A DNA stretch of 33,668 nucleotides from Actinomycetota bacterium (GCA_003140175.1 PLJD01000028.1:1-33668); one strand, 5' to 3'; counted from the stretch's first letter, positions 1-8,732 are shown. Notes: a model not told the origin generated them from the letters alone. Made by a program: numbers and translations.

Positions 1-1252
1 CCGCGGCGGGGTCGGCCAGATCCTCGGCGACCACGACGAACTCGTCGCCGCCGAGGCGCCCCACCGTGTCCGGCGAGCGGGTGCAGCCGCGGAGACGCTC
101 CGCGGCTTGCACAAGAACACGGTCGCCGGCCTCGTGGCCGAGGTTGTCGTTCACGAGCTTGACCCGGTCGAGGTCGATGTAGAGGACGCCGAGTGCGCTG
201 GACCGCCGTCGGGCCCGCAGGACCGCCTGGGTGAGCCGGTCGAGGAGCAACGCCCGGTTCGGCAGCCCGGTGAGCCCGTCGTGGGTGGCCTGCCGGCTGA
301 GCTCACGCTGCACCTCCTTGAGCTCGGTCACGTCGCGGGCGATGGCCGAGCAGTACTTGACGCCGCCCGGCTGATCGTGGGCGAGCATCACGAGGGACAC
401 CGGCGTGTTCCCGCCGGGGCCGGCGAGCGTCGCCTCCCCTCGCCATTCGCCGTCGCGCTGCATGCAGGGAAACGCCTGGTGATGGAGCTGCTCGCGACTC
501 ACCGGGTCGAAGAGCTCGGCGACGTTCCGGCCGGCCAGGGAATCGTCGGGGGCGACGCCGAGCTGCGTGCAGCCGACGCGGTTGAGGTGCAGGAGCTGCC
601 CGCTGACGTCGAAGAGGGCCACGAGGTCGGCGGTCGCTTCGAGGAGCAACGAGAGGCGCTCCCGCTCCCGGCGGGCGTGGATCTCGTCGGTGACGTCGGT
701 GATCGCGATGAACCAGCGTGGATCGTCGTCCTGCAACGCCCGAACTTGGATTCGTGCCCAGCGCAGCTGCCCGTCAGCGCGGGTGAAGCGCATCGTGGCA
801 CGCTCGTCGCTGCCCTCCCTCCAAGCCCGGCGGGCGAGCCGGTCCATCGCTCGCCGGTCGCCGGGGTGCAGCAGGTCGCGCACCCGGGCGTCGCTGTCGA
901 CCAGGCTGGCCCCGATCATCACTCGCGAGGCGGTGTTCTCGAACACGACACGGCCGTGCCGGTCGATCTCAGCCATCGCGATGGGTGAGTGCTCGGTGAC
1001 CGCAACCAGCCGGGCGTGCTCGGCGGCGAGGCGCGACTCACTGGTGGCCCGCAGCTCCTCGTAGAGATCGGCCATCTCGGCGCTGGAGATCGACAGGGAG
1101 CGCTCGAGCAGGTAGCGGTCGTCGTCGGCGTCGGTGTAGGCCGCCTCGACACGCCCGAGGAGCGCGGCCCACGCCTCGGCGTTCGGCGGGCAGTCGTCCC
1201 GCAGGCCGAGGCGGCGCAGCTGGCGGTCGAGCACCCGGTGCCGGGTGCTCAC
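1..1252 (-). CDS. PAS-PAS-GGDEF diguanylate cyclase, 3' end outside window
   Basis: Predicted cytoplasmic sensor enzyme that would make cyclic di-GMP from two GTP. Read on the minus strand, the frame gives an N-terminal region of about 75 residues with helical, charged composition, two PAS-like domains (about residues 75-190 and 197-310), then a GGDEF domain starting near the HDGLTGLPNR motif (about residue 319). The signature RLGGDEF lies at about residue 399, near base 58, so the active loop is intact, but the last part of the domain and anything after it (an EAL domain is possible) lie beyond base 1. The start is GTG at 1252, chosen because it overlaps the stop of the upstream FIST gene in a GTGA arrangement, which implies translational coupling. 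No transmembrane segment is visible. The PAS ligands are unknown. Assignment as a GGDEF protein is firm; activity is inferred from the intact motif. Confidence 0.9.
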   Translation of the reverse strand, partial: MSTRHRVLDRQLRRLGLRDDCPPNAEAWAALLGRVEAAYTDADDDRYLLERSLSISSAEMADLYEELRATSESRLAAEHARLVAVTEHSPIAMAEIDRHGRVVFENTASRVMIGASLVDSDARVRDLLHPGDRRAMDRLARRAWREGSDERATMRFTRADGQLRWARIQVRALQDDDPRWFIAITDVTDEIHARRERERLSLLLEATADLVALFDVSGQLLHLNRVGCTQLGVAPDDSLAGRNVAELFDPVSREQLHHQAFPCMQRDGEWRGEATLAGPGGNTPVSLVMLAHDQPGGVKYCSAIARDVTELKEVQRELSRQATHDGLTGLPNRALLLDRLTQAVLRARRRSSALGVLYIDLDRVKLVNDNLGHEAGDRVLVQAAERLRGCTRSPDTVGRLGGDEFVVVAEDLADPAA

Positions 1253-2385
1253 GTTTCGCCGATCGCGGTGACGGTCATCGTCTGGTTGTGGAGGTCGCTG
1301 CAGCCCTCACCGTGGGGGGCGATTTCCCCGTACGAGTAGAAGCCGACGAGGTGGGCACCCGCGGGGAGGGCCTCGCGGGTCGCCTCGATCTCCTCCTCGG
1401 TGCGCTCGCCGAGCACGAGACGTCGGCCCACACAGCTGATGGCGACCGCGAGCTGGGCGCCCGCCGTGGGGGTCGGCGTGCTCATCGCCGCGGCCTGCAT
1501 GGCGCCGTCCACGAGGCGGTCCTGGTTGGCCCGCATCAGCTGGGCGAGCCCTCCGACCGGCAGGTCGCCGGCGAACGTCATCGACTGGCGGTCCTCGTCG
1601 ACGGCCAGGATCGTGCGCACGATGCGCCGCTCGGTGTGGCGCCCGGCCCGCACGGCGAGGGGGAACCGCATCGCCGCCGCGGGCAGCGCCCCCGCCCGAT
1701 CTCCGAGGTACTCCTTGTAGAGCGAGAGGGCGGGGCGATCGTCGAGCTCGTAGAGCACGTTGCGCTCGGCGCGGGTGACGCGCCGCTCGGGTCCGAACAC
1801 GTCCCAGCCGCCGTAGGAACCGGTGCCGACCCGCACCGCATGTCCGTAGAGGCCGACACCGGCCACCGCGCCTTCGGTCGGCTCGCCGTCGGCGAAGACC
1901 CAGGTGTGCCCGAACCGGTCGCCGTCGCCGGCGAGACCTCCGGTGACCACCACGTCGGACGCCAGCGCGCTGGTCGTTCCCTGGACCAGCTCGCTGCCGT
2001 TGACGAGCAGCCCGTCCGAGAGGATGAACACGGCTCGCAGGTCGGGAGCGGCGAGCGACTCCGCGACGCGTCGCCCCGCGGCGGCCGAGTCGGCGGAGCT
2101 CGAGACCCGCGCCGTCGTCGTCTCGACCCGGGTGCGTTCGAAGCGGGCGACGCCCACCGCCACCGTGTCGTCGCAGAGCGCGTCGCCGAGGATCTCACCC
2201 GCGGTTGAGCAGCCGACGACCCGGGAGCGGGGAAACACCTCCCGGAGCTCGGCGAGGGGCGTCGACTCCCCGCCGAGGTGCGGGGCGGCGAAGGCGACCA
2301 CGAGGGTGGACTCGGAATCCAGTTCGGCGGGCAACGGCGGTGCCCAGCCCTGTGCCGGCGCCCACGAGACGCTCCGGACCTGCAC
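1249..2385 (-). CDS. FIST N- and C-domain sensor protein
   Basis: About 378 residues. The N-terminal half carries features of a FIST N domain (residues VVGCSTAGEI, then GLAGDGDRFGHTWVF) and the C-terminal half a FIST C domain (YKEYLGDRAG, RFPLAV, ending GFYSYGEIAPHGEG and HNQTMTVTAIGET). FIST domains are small-molecule sensing modules often coupled to signalling outputs. The open frame continues upstream to 2907, but that part runs antisense through the amidohydrolase gene. I chose GTG at 2385 because the FIST homology begins right after it and a purine-rich AGAAGGG lies about 8 bases upstream. Its stop overlaps the GTG start of the diguanylate cyclase, so the pair is probably one operon in which FIST ligand sensing feeds cyclic di-GMP synthesis. 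The ligand is not deducible. Confidence 0.85.
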   Translation of the reverse strand: MQVRSVSWAPAQGWAPPLPAELDSESTLVVAFAAPHLGGESTPLAELREVFPRSRVVGCSTAGEILGDALCDDTVAVGVARFERTRVETTTARVSSSADSAAAGRRVAESLAAPDLRAVFILSDGLLVNGSELVQGTTSALASDVVVTGGLAGDGDRFGHTWVFADGEPTEGAVAGVGLYGHAVRVGTGSYGGWDVFGPERRVTRAERNVLYELDDRPALSLYKEYLGDRAGALPAAAMRFPLAVRAGRHTERRIVRTILAVDEDRQSMTFAGDLPVGGLAQLMRANQDRLVDGAMQAAAMSTPTPTAGAQLAVAISCVGRRLVLGERTEEEIEATREALPAGAHLVGFYSYGEIAPHGEGCSDLHNQTMTVTAIGET

Positions 2386-2533
2386 CAGCCCAGCCCTTCT
2401 GTCGGAACTGACCGTCGCTCTGCCCGGGGTTCGCACCGCCCGAGTGCGGTCGTTTCTGGGTCGGCACGGCGACCGCCGGCCTTGAGGGCCGTCCGGATGC
2501 GCCCCCGGGTCCGGGCGTGGGACGATCCCGGGC

Positions 2534-3397
2534 GTGGGATACCCCGAAGGACTCGGCGTCGTCGACTTGATGATCGGCTTTCCGCACCGCGACCACCAAC
2601 AGGTGTACCAGCGGTTGCTACGGGGAGCCAAAGACCGCGAATCGCGGGAGGACTTCAGCTTCCCCGCCGAGTACATGTTCAAGGACGTGCCGGGCGAGGC
2701 GGCGGAGCATGACGACCCGATCGAGGTGACGTTCGCCGAGATGGACCGCTTCGGCGTCGAGATCGGGTTGTTCGGGGCCTCCCCCGACGCGCGGGAGGCG
2801 CACCGCCGCGATCCCAAGCGAGTCGCCTTGTCCCTCGAGGTCGATCCCAACGACGTGATGGGCACGATCCGCAAGATCCGAGCGGCGAAGGACGAGTACG
2901 AACTCAAGGCGGTGACCTTCTTTCCGGCGGGGTGTCTCCCCCAGGTGCCCGTCGACGACCCGAAGGCCTACGCGCTCTATGCCGCCTGCGTGGACCTGGA
3001 CCTACCCGTGATCGTGAACGCGGGCATCGCCGGACCCCGATTCCCCTCCGACTGTCAACATGTGATGCGTTTCGACCGGGTCTGTTACGACTTCCCGGAG
3101 CTGCGCATCGTGATGCGCCACGGCGCCGAGCCGTGGGAGGACCTCGCCGTGAAGCTCATGCTGAAATGGCCGGGTCTCTTCTACATGCCGTCGGCGTTCG
3201 CGCCCAAGTACTACCCGAAGGCGATCATCGACTACGCCAACACTCGAGGCGCCGACAAGGTTCTCTACGCCGGCTACTACCCGATGGGCTTGACGCTGGA
3301 GCGAATCTTCACCGAGCTGCCCCAGGTGCCGCTGCGCGATCATGTGTGGCCCAAGTTCCTGCGCGAGAACGCCTTACGGGTCTTCGATCTGGGGTGA
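2534..3397 (+). CDS. amidohydrolase-2 family protein, metal ligands apparently missing
   Basis: 287 residues from GTG 2534 (MGYPEGLGVVDLMIGFPHRD). It is of the amidohydrolase-2 (ACMSD-like TIM barrel) type: VIVNAGIAGPRFPSD in the middle, a RIVMRHGAEPWEDL strand, and KVLYAGYYPMG near the end. In active members the first strand usually carries an HxH-type pair and the last motif reads like GSDYP with a catalytic Asp. Here the first strand reads DLMIGFP and the last AGYYP, so several metal ligands look substituted. It stops one base before the ATG of a second amidohydrolase that keeps these residues. I infer a non-catalytic or differently acting partner of that protein, in an aromatic or ring-cleavage type pathway, but the substrate cannot be read from sequence. 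Confidence 0.8.
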   Translation: MGYPEGLGVVDLMIGFPHRDHQQVYQRLLRGAKDRESREDFSFPAEYMFKDVPGEAAEHDDPIEVTFAEMDRFGVEIGLFGASPDAREAHRRDPKRVALSLEVDPNDVMGTIRKIRAAKDEYELKAVTFFPAGCLPQVPVDDPKAYALYAACVDLDLPVIVNAGIAGPRFPSDCQHVMRFDRVCYDFPELRIVMRHGAEPWEDLAVKLMLKWPGLFYMPSAFAPKYYPKAIIDYANTRGADKVLYAGYYPMGLTLERIFTELPQVPLRDHVWPKFLRENALRVFDLG

Positions 3398-3398
3398 C

Positions 3399-4592
3399 AT
3401 GAACGACGAGCGGTACCTCCTCATCTCGGCCGACTGTCACGCCGGCGGTTCCATCGAGCAGTACCGCGAGTACCTCGATCCCGCGTACCGGGACGACTTC
3501 GACGCGTGGCGTCAGCGCTACTCGAACCCGTTCCGTGATCTGCAAAGCGACGGGCGGACCCGCAACTGGGACGACGAGCGCCGCACCCATGAGCTCGAGG
3601 GCGACGGCGTGGTCGGCGAGGTGCTGTTCCCGAACACGGTCCCGCCGTTCTTCCCAACCGGGGCGGTGATCGCCCGCCCCCCCACCGCGGCCCAGTTCGA
3701 GCGGCGCCTGGCCGGCGCCCGTGCCCACAATCGATGGCTCGTCGACTTCTGCGCCGCCGCGCCGGGCCGGCGGGCGGGCATCGCCCAGATCTTCTTGAAC
3801 GACGTCGACGCGGCGGTCACGGACGTGCGCTGGACGAAGGAGCAGGGCCTGCTCGGCGGCGTGCTGCTCCCCGGCCGACCCGACGACACCGAGCTCGCGC
3901 CCCTCTACGACCCGGTGTACGAGCCGCTCTGGGCTGCATGCGAAGATCTCGAGGTCCCGATCACCCACCACTCGGGCCAAGGCTCACCCGACTACGGCCG
4001 GTCGTCGGCGGCGGGTGTCATGTGGATCGTCGAGACGCAGTTCTTCTCGCACCGGCCGCTGTGGCAGCTCATCATGGGCGGGGTCTTCGAACGTCATCCG
4101 CGCTTGCGCTTCGTCATCACCGAATCGGGTTGCACTTGGATCCCCGACACGCTGAAGATGCTCGACTCGTACCACGCCCAGATGGCGTCGGGCCGGATTG
4201 GGGAGCTCAAGTACAGCGAGGAGGAGCGGCTGTCGCTTCGCCCGAGCGAGTACTTCGCCCGCAACTGCTTCGTGGGGGTTAGCTTCCCGAGTCCCGCCGA
4301 GGCGCGCGCCATGCGCGCGCTCGGGCTGGACCGCGTCATGTGGGGCAGCGACTACCCGCACCACGAGAGCACCTACCCCTACACGACGCAGGGACTGCGG
4401 CGCGCCTTCGCGGACTGGGACCCCGCCGAGATCCGCCAGGTCACCAGTGAGAACGTGGCGAGCGTCTACGGATTCGACGTTGCCGCCCTGGCCCCGATCG
4501 GGTCCCGGGTCGGTCCACGCGTCGACGAGGTCGCGGTGACCCTCGACGCCGTGCCGCCCGACTCCGCGAGCCCCGCGTTCACGAGGGGCTAA
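3399..4592 (+). CDS. amidohydrolase-2 family protein (predicted metal-dependent hydrolase/decarboxylase)
   Basis: 397 residues. The frame opens at 3342, but the ATG at 3399 directly follows the previous stop and begins MNDERYLLISADCHAGG, the normal N-terminus of this family. Metal-site candidates are Asp and His of SADCHAGG (about residues 11-16), HHSGQG (about residue 190) and the Asp of MWGSDYPHHES (about residue 315). Family members hydrolyse or decarboxylate carboxylated or ring-cleaved substrates in the cytosol. It is coupled to the preceding amidohydrolase and converges with the acyl-CoA ligase gene, whose stop overlaps its own by three bases. A shared catabolic route is plausible because ligase and hydrolase are neighbours, though they are transcribed separately. 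Confidence 0.87.
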   Translation: MNDERYLLISADCHAGGSIEQYREYLDPAYRDDFDAWRQRYSNPFRDLQSDGRTRNWDDERRTHELEGDGVVGEVLFPNTVPPFFPTGAVIARPPTAAQFERRLAGARAHNRWLVDFCAAAPGRRAGIAQIFLNDVDAAVTDVRWTKEQGLLGGVLLPGRPDDTELAPLYDPVYEPLWAACEDLEVPITHHSGQGSPDYGRSSAAGVMWIVETQFFSHRPLWQLIMGGVFERHPRLRFVITESGCTWIPDTLKMLDSYHAQMASGRIGELKYSEEERLSLRPSEYFARNCFVGVSFPSPAEARAMRALGLDRVMWGSDYPHHESTYPYTTQGLRRAFADWDPAEIRQVTSENVASVYGFDVAALAPIGSRVGPRVDEVAVTLDAVPPDSASPAFTRG

Positions 4593-6178
4593 CGCCCCGG
4601 GCTACGCGCCGGTGCGGGTTTCGCCGAGTACTCCTCGCGCAGCTTCGACTTGACGATCTTGCCCGTCGCGGCGCGGGGCAGGTCGCGACGCACCTCGAGC
4701 TGCTCCGGCACCTTCTGGGTCATGAGTCCCGCGGCGCGACAGAACGTGACCATCTCGTCGAAGCCAAGTGGATCGCCGCCCTCGGGGCTCTGGACGACCG
4801 CGCACACCCGCTCCCCCCGTTCGGGGTCGGGCAGCCCAATGACGGCGACGTCGGCAACCTTCGGGTGGGTGTACAGGAGGTCCTCGACCTCCTTGGCGCT
4901 GATGTTCTCCCCCTTGCGGACGATCACATCCTTGAGCCGTCCTGTGACGACGAGGTGCCCGTCGGCGCGCAGCTTCCCGAGATCGCCGGTCCGGAAGAAC
5001 GAGGAGTCGTCGAACGCCTCCGGGGTCAGCGCGGGGTCGGTGTAGCCGCGAAACACCATCGGCCCCCGGACCCGGATCTCACCCTCCTCGTCGGGCCCGG
5101 CTGGCTGGCCGTCGAGCGCGACGACGCGGACCTCGATCCCCACGATCGGCTTGCCATCGGTGCTGGCGAGCTGCTCGTCGCTGTCGTGCGGTGAGCCTTG
5201 GGCGATCATCGGCACTTCGGTCATGCCGTAACCGTGCGCGATGCCGCGTCCACCGATCTCGCGCTGCACCTCGTAGTGCAGCTCGGGTGGCTTCGGAGCG
5301 CCGCCACCCGACATGAGCCGCAAGCTCGGCAGGATCGGCGTTCCCGGTTCCTTGCGCTGCTCGGCCAGGAACGCCTGGTAGAAGGCGGTGCTCCCCCCGA
5401 CCATCGTGACCCAGTGTCGGCGCAGCACCGGCAGCACGTCCGGCGCGGAAAACGCTTCGATGAGCACCGCGGGGAACCCGAGGCTGAGCATCGTGACGAG
5501 GTAGTCCGGGCCTCCGATGTGGGCGTACGGAAAGGCGATCGACCCGACGTCGTCGGGTGACATGTCGAGTGCGACGGCGAGGCCCCAGCCGCCCGCGATG
5601 AGCGACTGGTCGGTATGACAGACGCCCTTCGGGTCCGCGGTGCTACCCGACGTGTAATAGATCCAGCGGACCGGGGTGTCGTCGGCTGTCGTCCCGGCGG
5701 GAGGGGGCGGGAGGCGGCCCGGGGCGGCCTCGGAGAGTCCGTCGTCGACGACCACGACGACGGGCGGGTCGGTAAGGTCCGCGGTGACACGCCGGGCGAG
5801 GGCGGGGTAGTCGAAGCCGCGGAACGACCCGGGGATGAAGAGGTACCGGGCCCCGGTCTGGCGGAGCGCGAAGGCGACTTCCCGGTCGCGGTACAGGTGA
5901 ATGATCGGGTTCTGGACCGCGCCGAGCCGGCACAGCGCGCCCGAGAGCACCACCGTGTCGATGCGGGTCGGGAGCTGCCATGACACCGGCGTGCCCTCGC
6001 CGACGCCGGCGGCGTACAACCCGGCCGCGACCCGTTCGGCCCGGTCGCGGTACTCCGCGAAGGTCAGGGTTCGGTCCGCCTCGTCGATCAGCATCGGTCG
6101 GTCGGGGCTTGCCTCGGCGCGTCGCTCGATCAGCTCCCAGAGCGTTCGGGCCCCCGTCACCGTCGTTGTCTCGACCAC
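4589..6178 (-). CDS. AMP-dependent acyl-CoA synthetase/ligase
   Basis: 529 residues, the usual size for ANL-superfamily acid-CoA ligases. Visible motifs are the P-loop YYTSGSTADPKG (about residues 174-185), the adenylate motif GYGMTEVPM, GDLGKLRADGHLVVTGRLKD in the hinge region, RKGENISAKEVEDLLY, and the C-terminal catalytic lysine region ATGKIVKSKLREE. The enzyme activates a carboxylic acid to an acyl-AMP and then to the CoA thioester. The pattern resembles cyclohexanecarboxylate-CoA or medium-chain ligases, but the substrate pocket does not settle this. The start is ATG at 6178. The gene converges on the amidohydrolase gene with overlapping stops, and its start region faces the divergent NuoF-like gene, so the 77-bp gap 6179-6255 should hold promoters for both. 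Confidence 0.9.
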   Translation of the reverse strand: MVETTTVTGARTLWELIERRAEASPDRPMLIDEADRTLTFAEYRDRAERVAAGLYAAGVGEGTPVSWQLPTRIDTVVLSGALCRLGAVQNPIIHLYRDREVAFALRQTGARYLFIPGSFRGFDYPALARRVTADLTDPPVVVVVDDGLSEAAPGRLPPPPAGTTADDTPVRWIYYTSGSTADPKGVCHTDQSLIAGGWGLAVALDMSPDDVGSIAFPYAHIGGPDYLVTMLSLGFPAVLIEAFSAPDVLPVLRRHWVTMVGGSTAFYQAFLAEQRKEPGTPILPSLRLMSGGGAPKPPELHYEVQREIGGRGIAHGYGMTEVPMIAQGSPHDSDEQLASTDGKPIVGIEVRVVALDGQPAGPDEEGEIRVRGPMVFRGYTDPALTPEAFDDSSFFRTGDLGKLRADGHLVVTGRLKDVIVRKGENISAKEVEDLLYTHPKVADVAVIGLPDPERGERVCAVVQSPEGGDPLGFDEMVTFCRAAGLMTQKVPEQLEVRRDLPRAATGKIVKSKLREEYSAKPAPARSPGR

Positions 6179-6255
6179 GCGCGCAACCTATCCGCGCCCC
6201 GGTGGGTGCGGGGCGGGCCCGGATGCGTCGGGTCGAGCGTGACAGACTGCGGCCG

Positions 6256-7728
6256 ATGCCGACTGTCACCCGTGTCCTCGCCCTCGAACCCGTCCCGACC
6301 CTGGCCGACTACGTCGCCGGCGGCGGAGGGCGGGGTCTCGAGGTTGCGACGCGCACCGGCCCCGACGCGGTGCTCGAGGTCGTCACTGCTTCAGGCCTCG
6401 GAGGCCGAGGCGGCGCCGGCTTCCCCGCCGGGCGCAAGTGGAGCACCGTGCGGTCGTTGAACTCGCCGGTCTACCCGTCCGCGGTCGTCGTCAACGCGGC
6501 CGAGGGTGAGCCAGGCTCGTTCAAGGACCGCTCGATCCTGCGCGCCAACCCGTACCACGTGCTGGAGGGCGCGCTCATCGCGGCGCGGACCGTCGGCGCT
6601 GACCGGCTGATCATCGGGCTCAAGCACACGTTCACCCCGGAGATCGAGCGGGTGCGGCGCGCGCTCGACGAGGTGCGGGACGCCGGATGGGCCGAGGGCA
6701 TCGCGCTGTCGTACTTCGAAGGGCCAAGCGAGTACCTCTACGGTGAAGAAACCGCGCTGCTCGAGACGATCGACGGCCGCTACCCGTTCCCGCGCATCGC
6801 TCCGCCCTATCGGCGCGGCGTCGAAGAGGTCCTGGAGTCGCCGTCCGACGTCACCGCGAACAGCGCGTCGGCGGCGCACGTCGAGATGGCCGCTCCGGGC
6901 GGTGAGTCGTTCGCACCGCCCACGCTGGCCAGCAACGTCGAGACGCTCGCCAACGTGCCCGCGATCCTCACCGAAGGCGCCGACTGGTTCCGATCGGTCG
7001 GAACCGACGAGTCGCCGGGCACGATCGTGTGCACGATCACCGGCCGGACGCAGCGTCACGGCGTCGCCGAGTTTCCGATGGGGACTCCGCTGCGCGAGGT
7101 CGTCGAGACGATCGGGATCGGACCCGAGGACGGTCATCGCTTCACGGCGCTGCTCTCGGGGGTCTCGAACCCGATCCTGCCCGCCGAGCTGCTCGACACG
7201 CCCATGAGCCACGAGGCCATGCACGCGCTCGCCACTGGGCTCGGCACCGGGGGCTTCATCGTCTTCGATGACCGCGACGACCTGGTCGCCGTCGCCGCCG
7301 GCGTGTCCCGGTTCCTCGCGGTGGAGTCCTGTGGCCAGTGCACGCCCTGCAAGCAGGACGGGCTCGCGCTGTCCCGGCTGCTGACCCAGGTGTCACGCTC
7401 GGACGCGACCGACGACGATCTCGAGGCCATGGACCGGCTGCTCGACACCGTCACGAACAGCGCCCGCTGCAACCTCGCTTACCAGCAGCACGACGTGGTC
7501 GACAGCATCCTGGAGCTCTTCCTCGACCGGTTCCAGGACCACGTCACCGAGGCCGCCCCGGCCCTCGAGCCCGAGCCGATCGTGCCCATCCTCGACATCG
7601 TCGATGGGCGGGCGGTCCTCGATGTCCACCAGACCTCCAAGCAGCCAGATTGGACCTTCGACGCCGAATTCTCGGGCCAGAGTCCCGCCGACCGCCTCGA
7701 CGACCACCGGGCCCACGAAACGCTCTGA
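6256..7728 (+). CDS. NuoF-like NADH-binding flavoprotein (51 kDa subunit family), stand-alone
   Basis: 490 residues from ATG 6256; the frame is open from 5980, but the earlier part is antisense to the ligase gene. It contains the FMN/NADH-site glycine loop GGRGGAGFPAGRKW (about residues 47-60), NAAEGEPGSFKDR, and the [4Fe-4S] ligand set SCGQCTPCK (Cys 359, 362, 365) with a fourth Cys near residue 405 in SARCNL. These are the hallmarks of the complex I 51-kDa subunit and its relatives in NAD-linked hydrogenases and formate dehydrogenases. No NuoE, NuoG or other complex I gene is adjacent, so this is probably a diaphorase-type module that passes electrons between NAD(H) and an unidentified partner. 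The tail of about 75 residues after the cluster contains no recognised domain. Confidence 0.88.
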   Translation: MPTVTRVLALEPVPTLADYVAGGGGRGLEVATRTGPDAVLEVVTASGLGGRGGAGFPAGRKWSTVRSLNSPVYPSAVVVNAAEGEPGSFKDRSILRANPYHVLEGALIAARTVGADRLIIGLKHTFTPEIERVRRALDEVRDAGWAEGIALSYFEGPSEYLYGEETALLETIDGRYPFPRIAPPYRRGVEEVLESPSDVTANSASAAHVEMAAPGGESFAPPTLASNVETLANVPAILTEGADWFRSVGTDESPGTIVCTITGRTQRHGVAEFPMGTPLREVVETIGIGPEDGHRFTALLSGVSNPILPAELLDTPMSHEAMHALATGLGTGGFIVFDDRDDLVAVAAGVSRFLAVESCGQCTPCKQDGLALSRLLTQVSRSDATDDDLEAMDRLLDTVTNSARCNLAYQQHDVVDSILELFLDRFQDHVTEAAPALEPEPIVPILDIVDGRAVLDVHQTSKQPDWTFDAEFSGQSPADRLDDHRAHETL

Positions 7729-7734
7729 GTCGAG

Positions 7735-7811
7735 TCAGCCCGTCAGCAGGAGGGCGGGCCAGTCGGAGCCCGTCAGCAGGAGGGCGGGCCAGTCGGAGCC
7801 CGACGGGCTGA
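7735..7811. terminator. possible bidirectional terminator flanking the tandem repeat
   Basis: TCAGCCCGTC at 7735-7744 is the exact reverse complement of GACGGGCTGA at 7802-7811. The second repeat copy offers a closer partner (7767-7774). It lies between two convergent genes, as expected of a shared terminator, but there is no T-tract, so factor-independent termination is not shown. Confidence 0.4.
7737..7802. repeat. tandem 30-bp repeat, two copies plus 6 bp
   Basis: Bases 7737-7766 and 7767-7796 are identical (AGCCCGTCAGCAGG then AGGGCGGGCCAGTCGG), followed by the first six bases of a third copy. The array fills the gap between the convergent NuoF-like and UppP genes. Confidence 0.9.
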
Positions 7812-7844
7812 GCTCACCCGGCGGTCGGCCCGCGGGCGTGGCCG

Positions 7845-8732
7845 TCACCAGGTGAGCGCGAAGTAGATGGTCGTCGAGACTCCGACCACCAGGCAGTAGA
7901 CCGCGAACGGAGTCAACGTGCTGGTCTTGAAGTACCGCATCAAGAACCGCACGGACAGGTAGGCGGTGATCGCGGCGAAGAGGCTGCCGACCAGGACCTG
8001 GCCGCGGACGTGGTTGCCGTTGGCGCCCAGCAGGTCGGGCAGCTTGTAGACGCCAGCGGCGAGGATGATCGGCGTGGCGAGCAGGAACGAGAACCGGGCC
8101 GCGTCCTCATGGTCCAGGCCCCGGAAGAGGCCGGCCACCATCGTGATTCCAGAGCGGCTGATACCCGCGCACAGGGCCAGGACCTGCGCCACGCCGATGA
8201 CGCCCGACTCGCGGTACTCGAGCGTGTCGAGGCGCCGGGCACCCTGCTCATTGAGCCCGTGAGCCACCGCGACCGCCTGAACCTGCTGGCGGCGCCGGAG
8301 CCGCTCCCCCGCGAGGAGGATGAGCCCGTTCACCGTGAGCAGCGCCGACGCGGCGACCGGCTTTGCCAGCAGCACCCGCAGCTCGTGCTCGAACAGCACG
8401 CCCATGATCCCGGCCGGGATGGTCGCGACGACCAGCAGCCACGCCAGTCGCTCGTCGACCGTCTCGACGCGACGGGTGCGCAAGGTGTGGAAGAAGCCTC
8501 GGATGATGCGGACCCATTCCTGGCGGAAGAACCAGAGCAGCGCCAGCGCGGTCGCGACGTGCAGCCCGACCAGGAACGCCAGGTAGAACGACTCCTTGGC
8601 CGCCTCGTCGGTCACGATCGAGCGCCAGCCGAACAGCGCGGGGATGATCACCGAGTGGCCCAGGCTCGAGATCGGAAACAGTTCGGTGACGCCCTGGATC
8701 AGCCCGATGATGATCGCTTGGAGGTAACTCAC
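7845..8732 (-). CDS. uppP: undecaprenyl-diphosphatase UppP (BacA)
   Basis: 295 residues. An integral membrane phosphatase that regenerates undecaprenyl phosphate, the lipid carrier for peptidoglycan and other envelope glycans. The N-terminal catalytic motif IQGVTELFPISSLGHSVI is clear, and a second motif region, LALCAGISRSGITMVAGLFRG, holds the conserved Arg and Ser of the family. Several hydrophobic helices run through the protein up to the C-terminal TTIYFALTW. Length matches the family (about 265-295). The start is ATG at 8732. It is expressed away from the redox block and ends against the tandem repeat. Supply of undecaprenyl phosphate would also serve the glycosyltransferases elsewhere in the window, a general link only. 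Confidence 0.95.
   Translation of the reverse strand: MSYLQAIIIGLIQGVTELFPISSLGHSVIIPALFGWRSIVTDEAAKESFYLAFLVGLHVATALALLWFFRQEWVRIIRGFFHTLRTRRVETVDERLAWLLVVATIPAGIMGVLFEHELRVLLAKPVAASALLTVNGLILLAGERLRRRQQVQAVAVAHGLNEQGARRLDTLEYRESGVIGVAQVLALCAGISRSGITMVAGLFRGLDHEDAARFSFLLATPIILAAGVYKLPDLLGANGNHVRGQVLVGSLFAAITAYLSVRFLMRYFKTSTLTPFAVYCLVVGVSTTIYFALTW

Noticed and set aside
1288..2208. Long plus-strand frame of 306 codons
   Set aside because: Antisense shadow of the FIST gene; Arg/Gly/His-rich product with no domain, as expected in high-GC DNA.
5980..6255. N-terminal extension of the NuoF-like frame
   Set aside because: Arg/Pro-rich and antisense to the ligase gene; family homology begins at ATG 6256.
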